Positions 43,755-52,103 are shown, counted from the first letter of the stretch. The stretch is DNA of 64,000 nt from JAWLHJ01 sp039587535 (GCA_039587535.1 JBDHIF010000013.1:1-64000), one strand, 5' to 3'. Notes: generated by a model not told the origin, from the letters alone. Translations and numbers: made by a program.

Positions 43755-44255
43755 CTACGGCACCCGTCCGGGTGACCCGGCGAGCTCTCGCCGATGGCTC
43801 GCCGTGGGTGCCGCGGGATCACTGGCGGTACTCCTCCGGCGGCGCAACGCCAGCTTGTGCGCAGCAAGGCCCACGCAGTACAGGACGCCTGTTACCAGAT
43901 GCACCCATACCATGGCGGTCAACCAGCCGGCGTGTGTGACCGCTTGGATCAGGTACCCGGAAAAGACCATCGGCCCCACGACCCACATCGTCATCGTTCC
44001 GGACCGCCGAGCCCGGTTGACCTTGCTACGGTAGTGCTTCCAGACGTGGTCGAGGGCAATGGTGCCGACCGCCAGCACCATGACGGGTGCGACGATAATG
44101 TGCGCCTTGAGCACCCAGGGCTGGAGCGGATGATTGATCACCGCCCATTCCGACATGGGCTCCATCAACTCCTTCATCCACCAGTACACCACGCCGGTGA
44201 CGGCCGTGGCGATGGAGCTCCCCCAGAGCAGCCATTTCTGGAACGGGGTCATCAC
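43755..44255 (-). CDS. Cytochrome-b-like four-helix membrane protein (DUF4405-like)
   Basis: This 166-residue protein has four hydrophobic helices with histidines placed for haem: NHPLQPWVLKAH, ALDHVWKHY, QAVTHAGW, VWVHLVTG and LAAHKL. This resembles DUF4405/cytochrome b561-type quinol-to-periplasm electron carriers, but haem binding is not proven. The start overlaps the FMN-binding gene as ATGA, so it is translated with the flavin relay. I infer that it feeds electrons from the quinone pool to the exported flavoprotein. Confidence 0.7.
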   Translation of the reverse strand: MMTPFQKWLLWGSSIATAVTGVVYWWMKELMEPMSEWAVINHPLQPWVLKAHIIVAPVMVLAVGTIALDHVWKHYRSKVNRARRSGTMTMWVVGPMVFSGYLIQAVTHAGWLTAMVWVHLVTGVLYCVGLAAHKLALRRRRSTASDPAAPTASHRRELAGSPGRVP

Positions 44256-44833
44256 CGCGGGACCTCCTCAGAAGCACCCAGCGGCGACACGACCTGATGC
44301 AGGGCCAGCACCCGCCGCGCGGCACGGGACACCGCCAGGGCGGTGAGCGTGGCTCCGGTCAGCGTAGGGATGTCACCCCGGACCGAAAGCTCCGGCGCCA
44401 AAGGACGGTCATGGAACAGCTCGAGCCAACCCTCGGGTGCCCGGTACTCGGGAGGCTCTCGAAACGAGACGGTCTCCACCCGCCGGATCGTCGCGTCGGG
44501 CCCCACCACGATCATCAGCACCTGGTCGAGTGTTCGCACGATGTGCGCGTCGAAATAGGCTACCCCCGTGGGGTCCCCGTCCTTCATGGCGACGTAATGC
44601 GTCACGACGGTGGACTCGATATCCACTGACGACCCCGCCAGGAGCCGCGCCTCCTCGAGCTGGTCGTCATCCAGGTAAGCAGTGCGTCGCTCCACGTCGT
44701 CTGCGCCGGGGAATGCCATGGCCAACGCCTGCTCCTGGGTGAGCACCTGCGCGTCCACCGCCGTGGCCACCAACGCCATGGCAACGGCCAGGGGGAGCGT
44801 CACTGCGGCGACTCTCCGGTGCCGAAGCGTCAC
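44252..44833 (-). CDS. Exported FMN-binding-domain protein
   Basis: The 193-residue protein has a signal peptide and a C-terminal FMN_bind domain like that of RnfG/NqrC/NosR. LTGATLTALAV matches the [ST]GAT[ST] motif in which the second Thr receives covalent FMN from ApbE. A GTG at 44833 is chosen as start because it follows the porin stop by five bases and leads directly into the signal peptide. ApbE is encoded two genes upstream, which supports covalent flavinylation. Confidence 0.82.
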   Translation of the reverse strand: MTLRHRRVAAVTLPLAVAMALVATAVDAQVLTQEQALAMAFPGADDVERRTAYLDDDQLEEARLLAGSSVDIESTVVTHYVAMKDGDPTGVAYFDAHIVRTLDQVLMIVVGPDATIRRVETVSFREPPEYRAPEGWLELFHDRPLAPELSVRGDIPTLTGATLTALAVSRAARRVLALHQVVSPLGASEEVPR

Positions 44834-44838
44834 GGCAA

Positions 44839-46131
44839 TCAGAACAGCCACCCGATCTGCATGTTGAGCTGGTCCACCCCGGTGTTGGCCTGATTCGAGA
44901 CGTCCGACCAATCCAGCTTCCAGACGACCTGGGGCACCGGCTTCCAAGCGATCCCCGCTGAGAACGCGGTGACGTCGTTGGCGGGGTTGGCTCCGAATCC
45001 GGCGGCCACCTCACGCTGGGTGTTGACCCTCTCGTAACGGACGTAGGGCAGGAGCTCGTGGGTGGTCTCGAAGCCGCGCAGGATGTCGTACCCGACCTCT
45101 CCGTACCATCCGAGCATCTCGGACCCGATTCCGTCAGTGCCGGTGAGCCCGTTGAGCTCATTCAGCTCCGCCACGTCGCTCACCTGGGCTCCAGCCACGA
45201 GTCCCCGAAGCACCCAACCCTGAACCCGGTAGTCGGCATGCACGTCCCAGATCACGACCTCGCCACCCACGGCTTCACCGTCGAGCTCCCTGTTCTGCGC
45301 GGTCTGACCGGCGTAGGCGGAGACACCGGCGCGGAGTCCGGGCTTGCCCACATAGTCCACCCGACCCAGCACGCCGAAGTCTTCGGCCAGAGCCTCTCCA
45401 CCCTTCTGTCGTCCACCCCGGAGCCCCGTGCCATTGAAGGATCCGCCGTCAAACGAGTTGAGCACGTACGCGCGCCACTCGAGCGGACCGGCTTCGCCGA
45501 ACAGGCCCAGGCCGTTCTCCCTCCAGGTGGTGGGGATAATGCGGGTCTCGGTGATCGAGCGCTTGCTCCCGAGAAAATACGTCGGCTCGTGCAGCTCGTT
45601 CACCAGCCCCATGGGTGCCAGCAGCAAGCCACCGCGGAGCCCGACATTATCCGTGATCTGGTAGTCCACGTAGGCGAACTCGAGGAAGGCCTCCGTGGCG
45701 TGCTCGATCTCGATCTCGGAGTTGAACAGAACCCGGTCGTTGAACTTGTACCCCACGTACAGGATGCCACGAAGCGCGTCGAACTTGTCGGTCGCGCCGG
45801 ACCGAGCGCCGTCCTCCCGCTCCGTCGCGAAGTTTTCGTAGACGATCTCTCCGTACCCCCCGATCGAGACGCCTCGCTGGACCTGATACACCTTGGAGGC
45901 GCCGAAGGGGAGCCCGCCGATGGCGGTATCGGCTTCGACGACGTCGGCACCGAGCTGCATGCGCTCGAGCTCGCGTGTGACCGCTTCGATGCGGCGTTCC
46001 AGCTCCGTGATCCGGGCCGAGTCCGGATCCTGTGCGGCGGCTGGGGACCCAGCGACCAGGCACAGGGCGGCGCCGAGCACGAGGACGAGACGAGAGGGGC
46101 GGGCTATGGTGAAGACGAACCTATGTCTCAT
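44839..46131 (-). CDS. Outer-membrane porin-like beta-barrel protein
   Basis: This 430-residue protein has a signal peptide, a short N-terminal coiled-coil (ARITELERRIEAVTRELERMQ), and many amphipathic strands ending in a C-terminal Phe (QIGWLF), as recognised by the BAM complex. The layout resembles phosphate-selective porin-type channels. It overlaps the ApbE gene by ATGA. Because the operon has a Fur-type box, iron-linked solute or redox-mediator passage is a reasonable guess. The solute is unknown. Confidence 0.82.
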   Translation of the reverse strand: MRHRFVFTIARPSRLVLVLGAALCLVAGSPAAAQDPDSARITELERRIEAVTRELERMQLGADVVEADTAIGGLPFGASKVYQVQRGVSIGGYGEIVYENFATEREDGARSGATDKFDALRGILYVGYKFNDRVLFNSEIEIEHATEAFLEFAYVDYQITDNVGLRGGLLLAPMGLVNELHEPTYFLGSKRSITETRIIPTTWRENGLGLFGEAGPLEWRAYVLNSFDGGSFNGTGLRGGRQKGGEALAEDFGVLGRVDYVGKPGLRAGVSAYAGQTAQNRELDGEAVGGEVVIWDVHADYRVQGWVLRGLVAGAQVSDVAELNELNGLTGTDGIGSEMLGWYGEVGYDILRGFETTHELLPYVRYERVNTQREVAAGFGANPANDVTAFSAGIAWKPVPQVVWKLDWSDVSNQANTGVDQLNMQIGWLF

Positions 46132-47150
46132 GGTGAGTATTCAGGGTTGTGGTCGAGCCATGGCTCCATGCTTTCGGTCCACTGCGATCGAAGCCCATTC
46201 CCTCGAACGTCCAGGAATAGCGCAGCGATCTCCGGGCGGTCCTCCAGCCAACGAAGGCCCTCCTCGGGTCCCATGACGTACAGAGCGGTGGCGAGGACAT
46301 CGGCAACCATGGGGTCCGGATGCACCACGGTGACGGTGCCCCAGGGCGGAGCGGGCCGACCGGAACGGGGGTCGATGATGTGCCCGTAATGCGCGTCCCC
46401 AACCTCCACGAACCGCTCCGATGTGCCGCTGGTGGCTGCGGATACGTCGTGAAGGGACAGCCATGCCGCCGGCTCACCCCGCTCCAAGGGGTGAGCCACG
46501 CCCACCCGCCAGGGCCGGTTCTTCGGCGCACGCGCCCAGACCTGCCCGCCGAGGTCAGCGAGCAGTCGGCTGCTCGCTTCACCCGCTTCGTCGAGGCGCA
46601 CGGCGGCGGATCGAAGCGCGGCGCCCTTTCCGAAACCTCCGGTGTCGATCCATGCGGAAGTGTGACCGCGCTCCACCTCGGGGACAGTGTCACCGAGGCG
46701 CCACATGTGGAGCCGCGCAGCATCCGCGGCTTCCCGGAGCGAGCCCGCTGGCGGTACCCGGCCCGCCCCGCGGATGTCCCAGGCATCGATGTACGGGCCT
46801 ATGGCAGGATGAAAGGCGCGCCCGGTGGCTTCGGCCCAGGTGAACGCCTCCGAGAGCAGGCCGTGCAGCTCATCGGAGAGGCTGACGGACTTGCCAGGAC
46901 GGCCGTGGTTGGCCCGTGCGATCTCCGCCTCCGGCTTCCACGTGCTCAGGAGGTCGTCCAGACGCTCCACCTCGGTGATCACGCGCTCCGCGTCACCAAG
47001 CGCCGCCCGCTCGGTTGACGATTCCACCACCACCCGCAGCCGGGTCCCCATCACCCAAGCTTCGCGCTCCACAAGGACGTCGGTCCGCTCGCCGAGGGGC
47101 GACGCGCTCATGACCTGGGCAGCCAGTACGGCGACGAGCGATATGAACAA
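46128..47150 (-). CDS. apbE: FAD:protein FMN transferase
   Basis: The 340-residue exported enzyme attaches FMN covalently to a Thr/Ser in FMN-binding domains using FAD. Family motifs are visible: HPAIGPYIDAWDI, WIDTGGFGKG, LADLGGQVWA, ATSGTSERF, HIIDPRSGRPA and the Mg-binding VADVLATALYVMG. The likely target is the exported FMN-binding protein of the same operon. Its start lies 18 bp downstream of a perfect Fur-type box, and it is the first gene of the operon. Confidence 0.93.
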   Translation of the reverse strand: MFISLVAVLAAQVMSASPLGERTDVLVEREAWVMGTRLRVVVESSTERAALGDAERVITEVERLDDLLSTWKPEAEIARANHGRPGKSVSLSDELHGLLSEAFTWAEATGRAFHPAIGPYIDAWDIRGAGRVPPAGSLREAADAARLHMWRLGDTVPEVERGHTSAWIDTGGFGKGAALRSAAVRLDEAGEASSRLLADLGGQVWARAPKNRPWRVGVAHPLERGEPAAWLSLHDVSAATSGTSERFVEVGDAHYGHIIDPRSGRPAPPWGTVTVVHPDPMVADVLATALYVMGPEEGLRWLEDRPEIAALFLDVRGNGLRSQWTESMEPWLDHNPEYSP

Positions 47151-47168
47151 GAAGCCCCGACTTGCAAT

Positions 47169-47183
47169 TGAGAACCGTTCTCA
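47169..47183 (-). promoter_or_regulatory. Fur-type 7-1-7 operator
   Basis: TGAGAAC-C-GTTCTCA is a perfect 15-bp inverted repeat that fits the 7-1-7 Fur box TGAnAAT-n-ATTnTCA except at the inner base pair. It lies 18 bp upstream of apbE. A related metal regulator (Zur, PerR) could bind a similar site. No fur gene is in the window. Confidence 0.65.
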
Positions 47184-47323
47184 TCTGTGGGCACGCAAGA
47201 TAGGTGGGCCTCACAAGGGGGTCAAGTGCTCCTGCACGCGGCTCCGGGGCACGCGGGCAAGGCTTCCCTCGACCTAGGGGTGGACGGCGCGTGAACGTGT
47301 GGGCGACCCCCCGGCCCTGGCGC

Positions 47324-48088
47324 CTACCGCGACCCGTCCCGCATGGCTTTCCCGAGATCGGTCACGGCTTGGGCGGGGTGTGTCGCGTAGTGCCCTGCCC
47401 GCTTCAAGAGCCGGGCGGCGGTCCGATCTGCCTTTCCCTTCACCAGCCACGAGAAAGCGAACAGCTCCAGGGCAAGCGTCTCGTGCCAGAAGATCGGTGC
47501 GCCCCGCCGGCCTGCCATCACGGCCAATCCGAGCGTGACGGCCATGCCGACGCCGCACGTGCCGTAGATCGCGTTCCGCATCCGCTTGTCCTTGTCCCAC
47601 TCCGGCCGGGGAGACGACGACTTCGGAAAGAGCCGCAGGCAGAAGTAGATGAATGCCGCGAAGAGTGTCACGGCAGCTACGTAATGGATGGTACCGATCG
47701 GGTCCATCCACCAGGTCGGATCCGGCTCGTTCCCGGGAGGATGCGTCGGAAAGAGGATGACCAGGACCGCTGCCCAGCCCGCCACCGTGGACGCCGCGCG
47801 GTCCTTACGTCCATCGGCGTTCTCGTAGCCCCGGTAGGTGATCAGGTAGACCGCCAGCGCGGCCAGGATCCCGGCGAAGGCCACGACCCCCGAAGAGTAG
47901 TGGTACGCACTGATGGAGCTGAGCTCGTTGGGAAGAAGTCCTTCCGTGGGCCTCAATCTGTCCAGGCCGACCACGAACACCGGGAGCAGCGCCCCCAGCC
48001 ACCCGATCACCTGCCGGTGGCCGTGGCCCGTGCGGTCGTCCGCGCGGGGCTCGGGGATAAGGCGCTCGGGCTGATCTCGGAATGACAT
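47324..48088 (-). CDS. Multi-pass membrane protein (DUF998-like)
   Basis: The 254-residue protein has about six hydrophobic segments (IGWLGALLPVFVVGL, AFAGILAALAVYLITY, VAGWAAVLVILFPT, IHYVAAVTLFAAFIYFCL, CGVGMAVTLGLAVMAG, ALELFAFSWLVKG). The HYSSG and FPTHPPG turns are reminiscent of DUF998 and related ceramidase-like membrane families. No catalytic motif is certain. It is transcribed away from the iron-sulfur membrane protein gene. Confidence 0.65.
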   Translation of the reverse strand: MSFRDQPERLIPEPRADDRTGHGHRQVIGWLGALLPVFVVGLDRLRPTEGLLPNELSSISAYHYSSGVVAFAGILAALAVYLITYRGYENADGRKDRAASTVAGWAAVLVILFPTHPPGNEPDPTWWMDPIGTIHYVAAVTLFAAFIYFCLRLFPKSSSPRPEWDKDKRMRNAIYGTCGVGMAVTLGLAVMAGRRGAPIFWHETLALELFAFSWLVKGKADRTAARLLKRAGHYATHPAQAVTDLGKAMRDGSR

Positions 48089-48413
48089 TCAGGGCCACCC
48101 TCCGCCGGATTTGTCGAACACGGGCACGGTCTCAGGGGGTAAGGGAACCGTACCCTTCGGGTAGCAGCCGCGCCAGAAGCCACCGCAGGGGTTACCGACC
48201 TCTCGACGGGGGTCGGAATCGCCGGTCGGCTTCGTATCGGTTCGTGCCTAGGTGGACACAGGCTGGCCGGTCCGCAAGGTCAGCGTCTTCTTCCAGCTGG
48301 CGGACAGCTCGTCCAAGGCAGCGAGCTCCGGAGACGTCGCAGCGCTTGCGGCGCTCGGCGACGTGCCCAACTTGCGGGGTCGGTTGACCTGTTCGAGAGA
48401 GAAGGTGCGGCGG
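48089..48413. other. Divergent intergenic region
   Basis: These 325 bases lie between divergent membrane-protein genes. TTGACC at about 48385-48390 could be a -35 element for the plus gene, but the -10 would fall too close to the ATG. A short TACCC-TTC-GGGTA hairpin sits near 48155. Both strands have open frames here, neither resembling a known protein, so I treat the region as non-coding. Confidence 0.35.
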
Positions 48414-49412
48414 ATGACGATGGTGCCTGCGACCCTGCCCCCTCCCACCCACGCCGGGTGGCGGGTCGCTCAAACGGGGGGTCTCTTGGCCCTCTTGGGG
48501 CTGATCTTGGGGCTCGTCGCTCGTCCGGACGCCACCCTCAGGGTGCTCTGGTTCGGATTCGTACCGACGCTTCCCCTCGTCCTCATGGTGGCTCCCCGCC
48601 TCTGGAGGAATCTCTGTCCGCTCGCTTCGCTGGAGACCACCGCGAGTCGCGTCGGCTCGCTTCGGCGCCCTTCAACGGCGTGGGTCGACAAAGCTTCGGG
48701 TCTGGGCATGCTGATCTTCGCCGGCCTGGTGCCGATGCGGGCGATCTTCTTTGACGTATCGGCGTCCGCCGTACTCGGAGCCGCCCTCCTGGGGATCGCC
48801 CTGGCAATCGTCGGCGGCCTCGTCTTCCGCTGGAAGGCCGGATTCTGCAATGCGTTCTGCCCCATGCTCCCCGTCGAGCGCCTGTACGGGCAAGATCCGC
48901 TGGTCGACGTCGGGAACGGTCGCTGTGGAGCATGCGTCAGCTGCACGCCCGGCGCCTGTATCGACCTCACGCCCCGAAAATCCATCCCTCAGCTTCTCGG
49001 ACAGGCCAGGAAGTCCGATGCATGGCTGCGGACGCCGTTCGGCGTGTTCACCACCGCCTTCCCCGGCCTCGTGCTGGGCTACTGGCTCACCACAGGGCCA
49101 CTGGCTCCGGCGCGAGCGACGGGCATCGATTGGACCGCCCTGGCATTTGCCTACGGAACGGTAGCCACCTGCGCGTTGGGGACGACGCTCCTGCTGCGGG
49201 GTTGGGCCCGGGCACGTAAGTGGACCTGGCGAACTACGACTAGGGCTTCGGCGGCCCTCTCGGCCGCGGGATACTACGGCCTCACTGCCGGAACGTGGGC
49301 GGTGGCGTGGAACCTCGGAGGAGGAGCGGCATGGACGCTGCGGATCTCGGCCTGGCTCCTGGTGGCCGTGTGGCTCATTCGGCCCCGGCCACTGCCTTCG
49401 GGGAGGGCCTGA
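48414..49412 (+). CDS. Membrane iron-sulfur protein with CX3CP motifs (NosR/NapH-like)
   Basis: This 332-residue inner-membrane protein has about eight hydrophobic segments and Cys motifs like those of NosR/NapH/RdxA electron carriers: NLCPLASLE, FCNAFCPMLPVERLYG (CX3CP) and CGACVSCTPGAC, which could hold one [4Fe-4S] cluster. The start at 48414 has GAGAAGG upstream; an in-frame GTG at 48252 would add 54 polar residues. Such proteins pass quinol electrons toward FMN-binding domains. The nearby exported FMN protein may therefore be a partner, although they are in separate operons. Confidence 0.75.
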   Translation: MTMVPATLPPPTHAGWRVAQTGGLLALLGLILGLVARPDATLRVLWFGFVPTLPLVLMVAPRLWRNLCPLASLETTASRVGSLRRPSTAWVDKASGLGMLIFAGLVPMRAIFFDVSASAVLGAALLGIALAIVGGLVFRWKAGFCNAFCPMLPVERLYGQDPLVDVGNGRCGACVSCTPGACIDLTPRKSIPQLLGQARKSDAWLRTPFGVFTTAFPGLVLGYWLTTGPLAPARATGIDWTALAFAYGTVATCALGTTLLLRGWARARKWTWRTTTRASAALSAAGYYGLTAGTWAVAWNLGGGAAWTLRISAWLLVAVWLIRPRPLPSGRA

Positions 49413-49497
49413 ACCGCGCAGCCCCGTGCCGCCCCTCGCCCCCGGACGGCCGACTCCGTACCGTAGGTGCCCCTTCCCCATCCATCGCGTGAGAAAC

Positions 49498-50610
49498 ATG
49501 CACGACAGGAATAGAGCCACCTGGGTGGTGGCCGCGGGCCGGACCCGGACCCCGGGCACTCCTCTGAACGTGGCCCCCGAGTTCGCGTCCAACTACTACC
49601 TCCCCACTGAGCGGGTGTACTCCCGGTCCGACGGCACGACCACGAGCCTCGCGCTGGAGGAGGTGATCGGCGGACTGGAAGGAGGACGGGCGCTCGTCTT
49701 CTCGTCTGGAATGGCCGCGGCCGCGGCGGTCCTCCACCGGGTCCGTGTCGGAGGCCACGTCGTCGTCCCATCGGACCCCTACCACGGGGTCGAGGGCCTG
49801 ATCGACGAGGGCATCGAACAGGGGCGATGGACCGCGACGCGCCTGGATCCGGCAGATACCGATGCATGGGTCGACGCCGCGCGGACCGCGGACCTGCTCT
49901 GGCTCGAATCACCCTCCAACCCGCTCATCGCCGTGTCGGACCTCCCCGTGATCTGTGGGGCTCCGCGAAAGGAAGGCGCGCTTGTGGCCGTGGACAGCAC
50001 GTTCGCTACGCCATTGAACCAGCAGCCCCTGGAGTACGGAGCGGACGTCGTCATGCATTCGGCGACGAAGTTCATGGGTGGACACTCGGACCTGCTCGCG
50101 GGCGCTCTGGTCATCCGCGACCCCGCGCTGCATGAGGAATTCCACCGCCGCCGATTGCTCTACGGTGGGACCATAGGAGGGATGGAGGCGTTCCTCACCC
50201 TGCGGGGGATCCGCACGCTGTCGATGAGGATGGAGCGCGCCCAGGACAATGCCCGTGAGCTGGCGCGACGCCTGGGTGCCCACCCCGAGGTGGCACTCGT
50301 TCGGTATCCCGGGCTGGAGGGCCATCCGACCCACCGGGCGGCTGCATCGTTCATGAAGGACTTCGGGGCCCTGATCTCCTTCGATCCCACAGGCCCTGGG
50401 GAGCGCGCCAGCGAGGTCTGCGACCGCCTGGAACTGATTCACCACGCCACCAGCCTCGGCGGCGTGGAGTCCACTATGGAGCGCCGGGCCGTCATCGAGG
50501 GCCAGGAGCGCATACCTCCGTCCCTCATCCGCTTCAGCGTGGGGTGTGAGGACGTGGAAGACATCTGGGAGGATCTCGAGCAGGCGCTCGCGTCCACCCG
50601 GCCGGCCTGA
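49498..50610 (+). CDS. Cys/Met metabolism PLP enzyme (cystathionine gamma-synthase/lyase type)
   Basis: The 370-residue enzyme has the fold-type I trans-sulfuration signature: YSRSDGTTTSLALEEVIGGLEGG, FSSGMAA, YHGVEGLIDEG, LWLESPSNP, DSTFATP, and the PLP Lys in HSATKFMGGHSD. The C-terminal SLGGVESTMERR is conserved in gamma-synthases/lyases. Substrate choice among cystathionine, homoserine esters and methionine cannot be settled. An in-frame GTG at 49489 is an alternative start. Confidence 0.9.
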   Translation: MHDRNRATWVVAAGRTRTPGTPLNVAPEFASNYYLPTERVYSRSDGTTTSLALEEVIGGLEGGRALVFSSGMAAAAAVLHRVRVGGHVVVPSDPYHGVEGLIDEGIEQGRWTATRLDPADTDAWVDAARTADLLWLESPSNPLIAVSDLPVICGAPRKEGALVAVDSTFATPLNQQPLEYGADVVMHSATKFMGGHSDLLAGALVIRDPALHEEFHRRRLLYGGTIGGMEAFLTLRGIRTLSMRMERAQDNARELARRLGAHPEVALVRYPGLEGHPTHRAAASFMKDFGALISFDPTGPGERASEVCDRLELIHHATSLGGVESTMERRAVIEGQERIPPSLIRFSVGCEDVEDIWEDLEQALASTRPA

Positions 50611-50655
50611 AGCGGGCCAGCCACAGTTCATCCGACGACTCGAATACCTGGAGCC

Positions 50656-51111
50656 ATGCGAATGAGCGACCTCACCATCTACCTGGCCGGGGAAATCCAC
50701 GCACCCTGGCGGGACGACCTCCGTCAGAAGGTGGCGGAGAGAGATATCGGCGCGGACATCCACTACGTCGGGCCCCAGGAGGTCCACGCGAGAAGCGACG
50801 ATGTGGGTGAAGACATCCTGGGCCCACAGCCCAACAGCCGCTACCGGGACCTGCTGGGCGGCCATGTCAACAACCTCCGTCGCCGTGTCCAGCTCACCCG
50901 TGCCGATCTGTGCGTGGCGTACTTCGGTCCCAAGTACAAGCAGTGGAACACAGCGGCCGATGCCGGAGCCGCGGCCGCGCTCGACGTCCCGGTTATCCTG
51001 GTGCGACACCCGGACCATACCCACGCCCTGAAGGACCTGGACGCCTTCGCCACCGTGACCGTGGAAACGCTCGACCAGGCCGCAGAGGTGATCGCCTACA
51101 TCTTCGAGTGA
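50656..51111 (+). CDS. ytoQ: YtoQ family protein
   Basis: This 151-residue protein matches YtoQ, a conserved family related to nucleoside deoxyribosyltransferases: IYLAGEIHAPWR, HYVGPQEVHARSDDVGEDILG, NNLRRRVQLTRADLCVAYFG, KYKQWNTAADAGAAAAL and HALKDLDA. The fold suggests binding of a nucleoside or nucleotide, but no activity is established that I know of. GGAG spacing favours a start at 50662, two codons in. It is the last gene before the cold-shock locus. Confidence 0.86.
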   Translation: MRMSDLTIYLAGEIHAPWRDDLRQKVAERDIGADIHYVGPQEVHARSDDVGEDILGPQPNSRYRDLLGGHVNNLRRRVQLTRADLCVAYFGPKYKQWNTAADAGAAAALDVPVILVRHPDHTHALKDLDAFATVTVETLDQAAEVIAYIFE

Positions 51112-51438
51112 GCCCGGCGCGGGATCGGCACGGGAAGGGTCCGAAGCCGGGGTCGTTCCCCGGGTGTCACCAGACCGTGACCGATCGGTCCTGTCCGGTA
51201 TCAACCCACAGTTGGTTCCCGGAGTCGTTGACGCCCCCCTCCCGTAGGGCGACCTTTGTTGCAGCTCGGGGGAACATCCGAGTCGAAGACTGGGAAGGCG
51301 AGGGCCTGTTCTGGGGTCCCTCGCCTTCTTGATATGTGACCGATCGGGTCACGCTCGCGCGGAGGGTTCCGCGCAACAAAGCAGGTCGGGTATGTATGGA
51401 TTCATGCGGCTCCGACTCGCACAACCAAGGAGCGCATC
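51112..51438. other. Leader and intergenic region of the cold-shock gene
   Basis: The region holds a terminator-like hairpin (51294-51330), then an inverted repeat GTGACC-N5-GGTCAC (51336-51352) and a hairpin GCGCGGA-GGGT-TCCGCGC (51357-51374). AAGGAG lies just before the csp start. The 12-mer GTGACCGATCGG occurs twice (51177-51188 and 51336-51347). No protein is encoded. A long structured leader is usual for cold-shock mRNAs. Confidence 0.5.
51294..51330 (+). terminator. Terminator-like hairpin upstream of csp
   Basis: GAAGGCGAGGG and CCCTCGCCTTC form an 11-bp perfect stem with a 13-base loop, followed by TT. It could end transcription from ytoQ or act within the csp leader. The T-run is short. 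Confidence 0.55.
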
Positions 51439-51645
51439 ATGCGTACCAAGGGAACCGTGAAGTGGTTCAACGATCAGAAGGGCTTCGGTTTCATCCAGCC
51501 CGAGGACGGTAGCAAGGACTGCTTCGTCCATCACAGCGCCATTCAGGCCGACGGGTTCAAGACCCTCGCCGAAGGTGCCACCGTCGAGTTCGACATCGTC
51601 GATGGTGCGAAAGGCCCGGCGGCGGAGAACGTCGTCCAGGTCTAA
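51439..51645 (+). CDS. csp: Cold-shock protein, CspA family
   Basis: The 68-residue single OB-fold protein has RNP1 (KGFGFIQP) and RNP2 (DCFVHHSAI), the nucleic-acid binding motifs of bacterial cold-shock proteins, preceded by GTVKWFNDQ. It acts as an RNA chaperone in the cytoplasm. AAGGAG seven bases upstream supports the start. The gene is bracketed by two hairpins and so forms its own transcription unit with a long leader. Confidence 0.97.
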   Translation: MRTKGTVKWFNDQKGFGFIQPEDGSKDCFVHHSAIQADGFKTLAEGATVEFDIVDGAKGPAAENVVQV

Positions 51646-51669
51646 CCCTTCCCTGCGAAGGTGATATAG

Positions 51670-51709
51670 ACGGGCCGCTCCGGTATGACCGGAGCGGCCC
51701 GTTTCGTTT
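51670..51709 (+). terminator. Rho-independent-type terminator of csp
   Basis: ACGGGCCGCTCCGG and CCGGAGCGGCCCGT form a 14-bp perfect stem with loop TATGA, followed by the T-rich TTCGTTT. It begins 24 bases after the csp stop. Confidence 0.85.
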
Positions 51710-51722
51710 GGGGTGGGCGCCC

Positions 51723-52040
51723 TCAGGCCCCTATCACTTCGTATCGGACCTCGACCATCTACCCGTACGCGCGGGACGAGGTGAGGCGCATCGGAGGGCA
51801 GGCGATGCACCTGGTCATGAGCGGCACGGCCCTGCCCAGGGTCACCGGGGCGATCTGGATGATGAGCTCGTCCAGGAGCTCGTGGTCGTGGAACTGACCT
51901 GCGAGATCACCACCCCGGACCACCCACACGTTCTTGCCACCCGCGGCCTCCACCATCGCCCAGTGGACGGAGCGCACGCCGCCGCGCACGAAGCGGAGGC
52001 CCGCATCCGCACCTCCTCGATCGTGAACCCCTCGGCACCC
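51723..52040 (-). pseudogene. Decayed RibD-C / dihydrofolate-reductase-like gene
   Basis: The minus strand reads as the C-terminal half of a DHFR-like (RibD C-terminal) protein: FVRGGVRSVHWAMVEAAGGKN, VWVVRGGDLAGQF, LLDELIIQIAPVTLGR, PPMRLTSSRAYG, then an in-frame TAG, and the expected tail MVEVRYEVIGA before the natural TGA at 51723. The N-terminal half is missing, because upstream bases are the arsR promoter. The nonsense codon and truncation mark a pseudogene. The 5' limit is approximate. Confidence 0.75.
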
Positions 52041-52103
52041 CTTCGCGCAGCATACAGCATTCGGCGCCCAGGCGGGATACCACAGCCGACGACCCTCTGG
52101 CAC

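Noticed and set aside
45058..46389. A 443-codon plus-strand frame opposite the porin and apbE genes
   Set aside because: It is an antisense shadow; the minus genes have signal peptides and family motifs.
48248..48448. A small minus-strand ORF (about 66 codons) and an in-frame GTG extension of the iron-sulfur membrane protein in the same bases
   Set aside because: Third-position GC is high in both frames, so codon use does not decide. Neither matches a family, and GAGAAGG favours the start at 48414.
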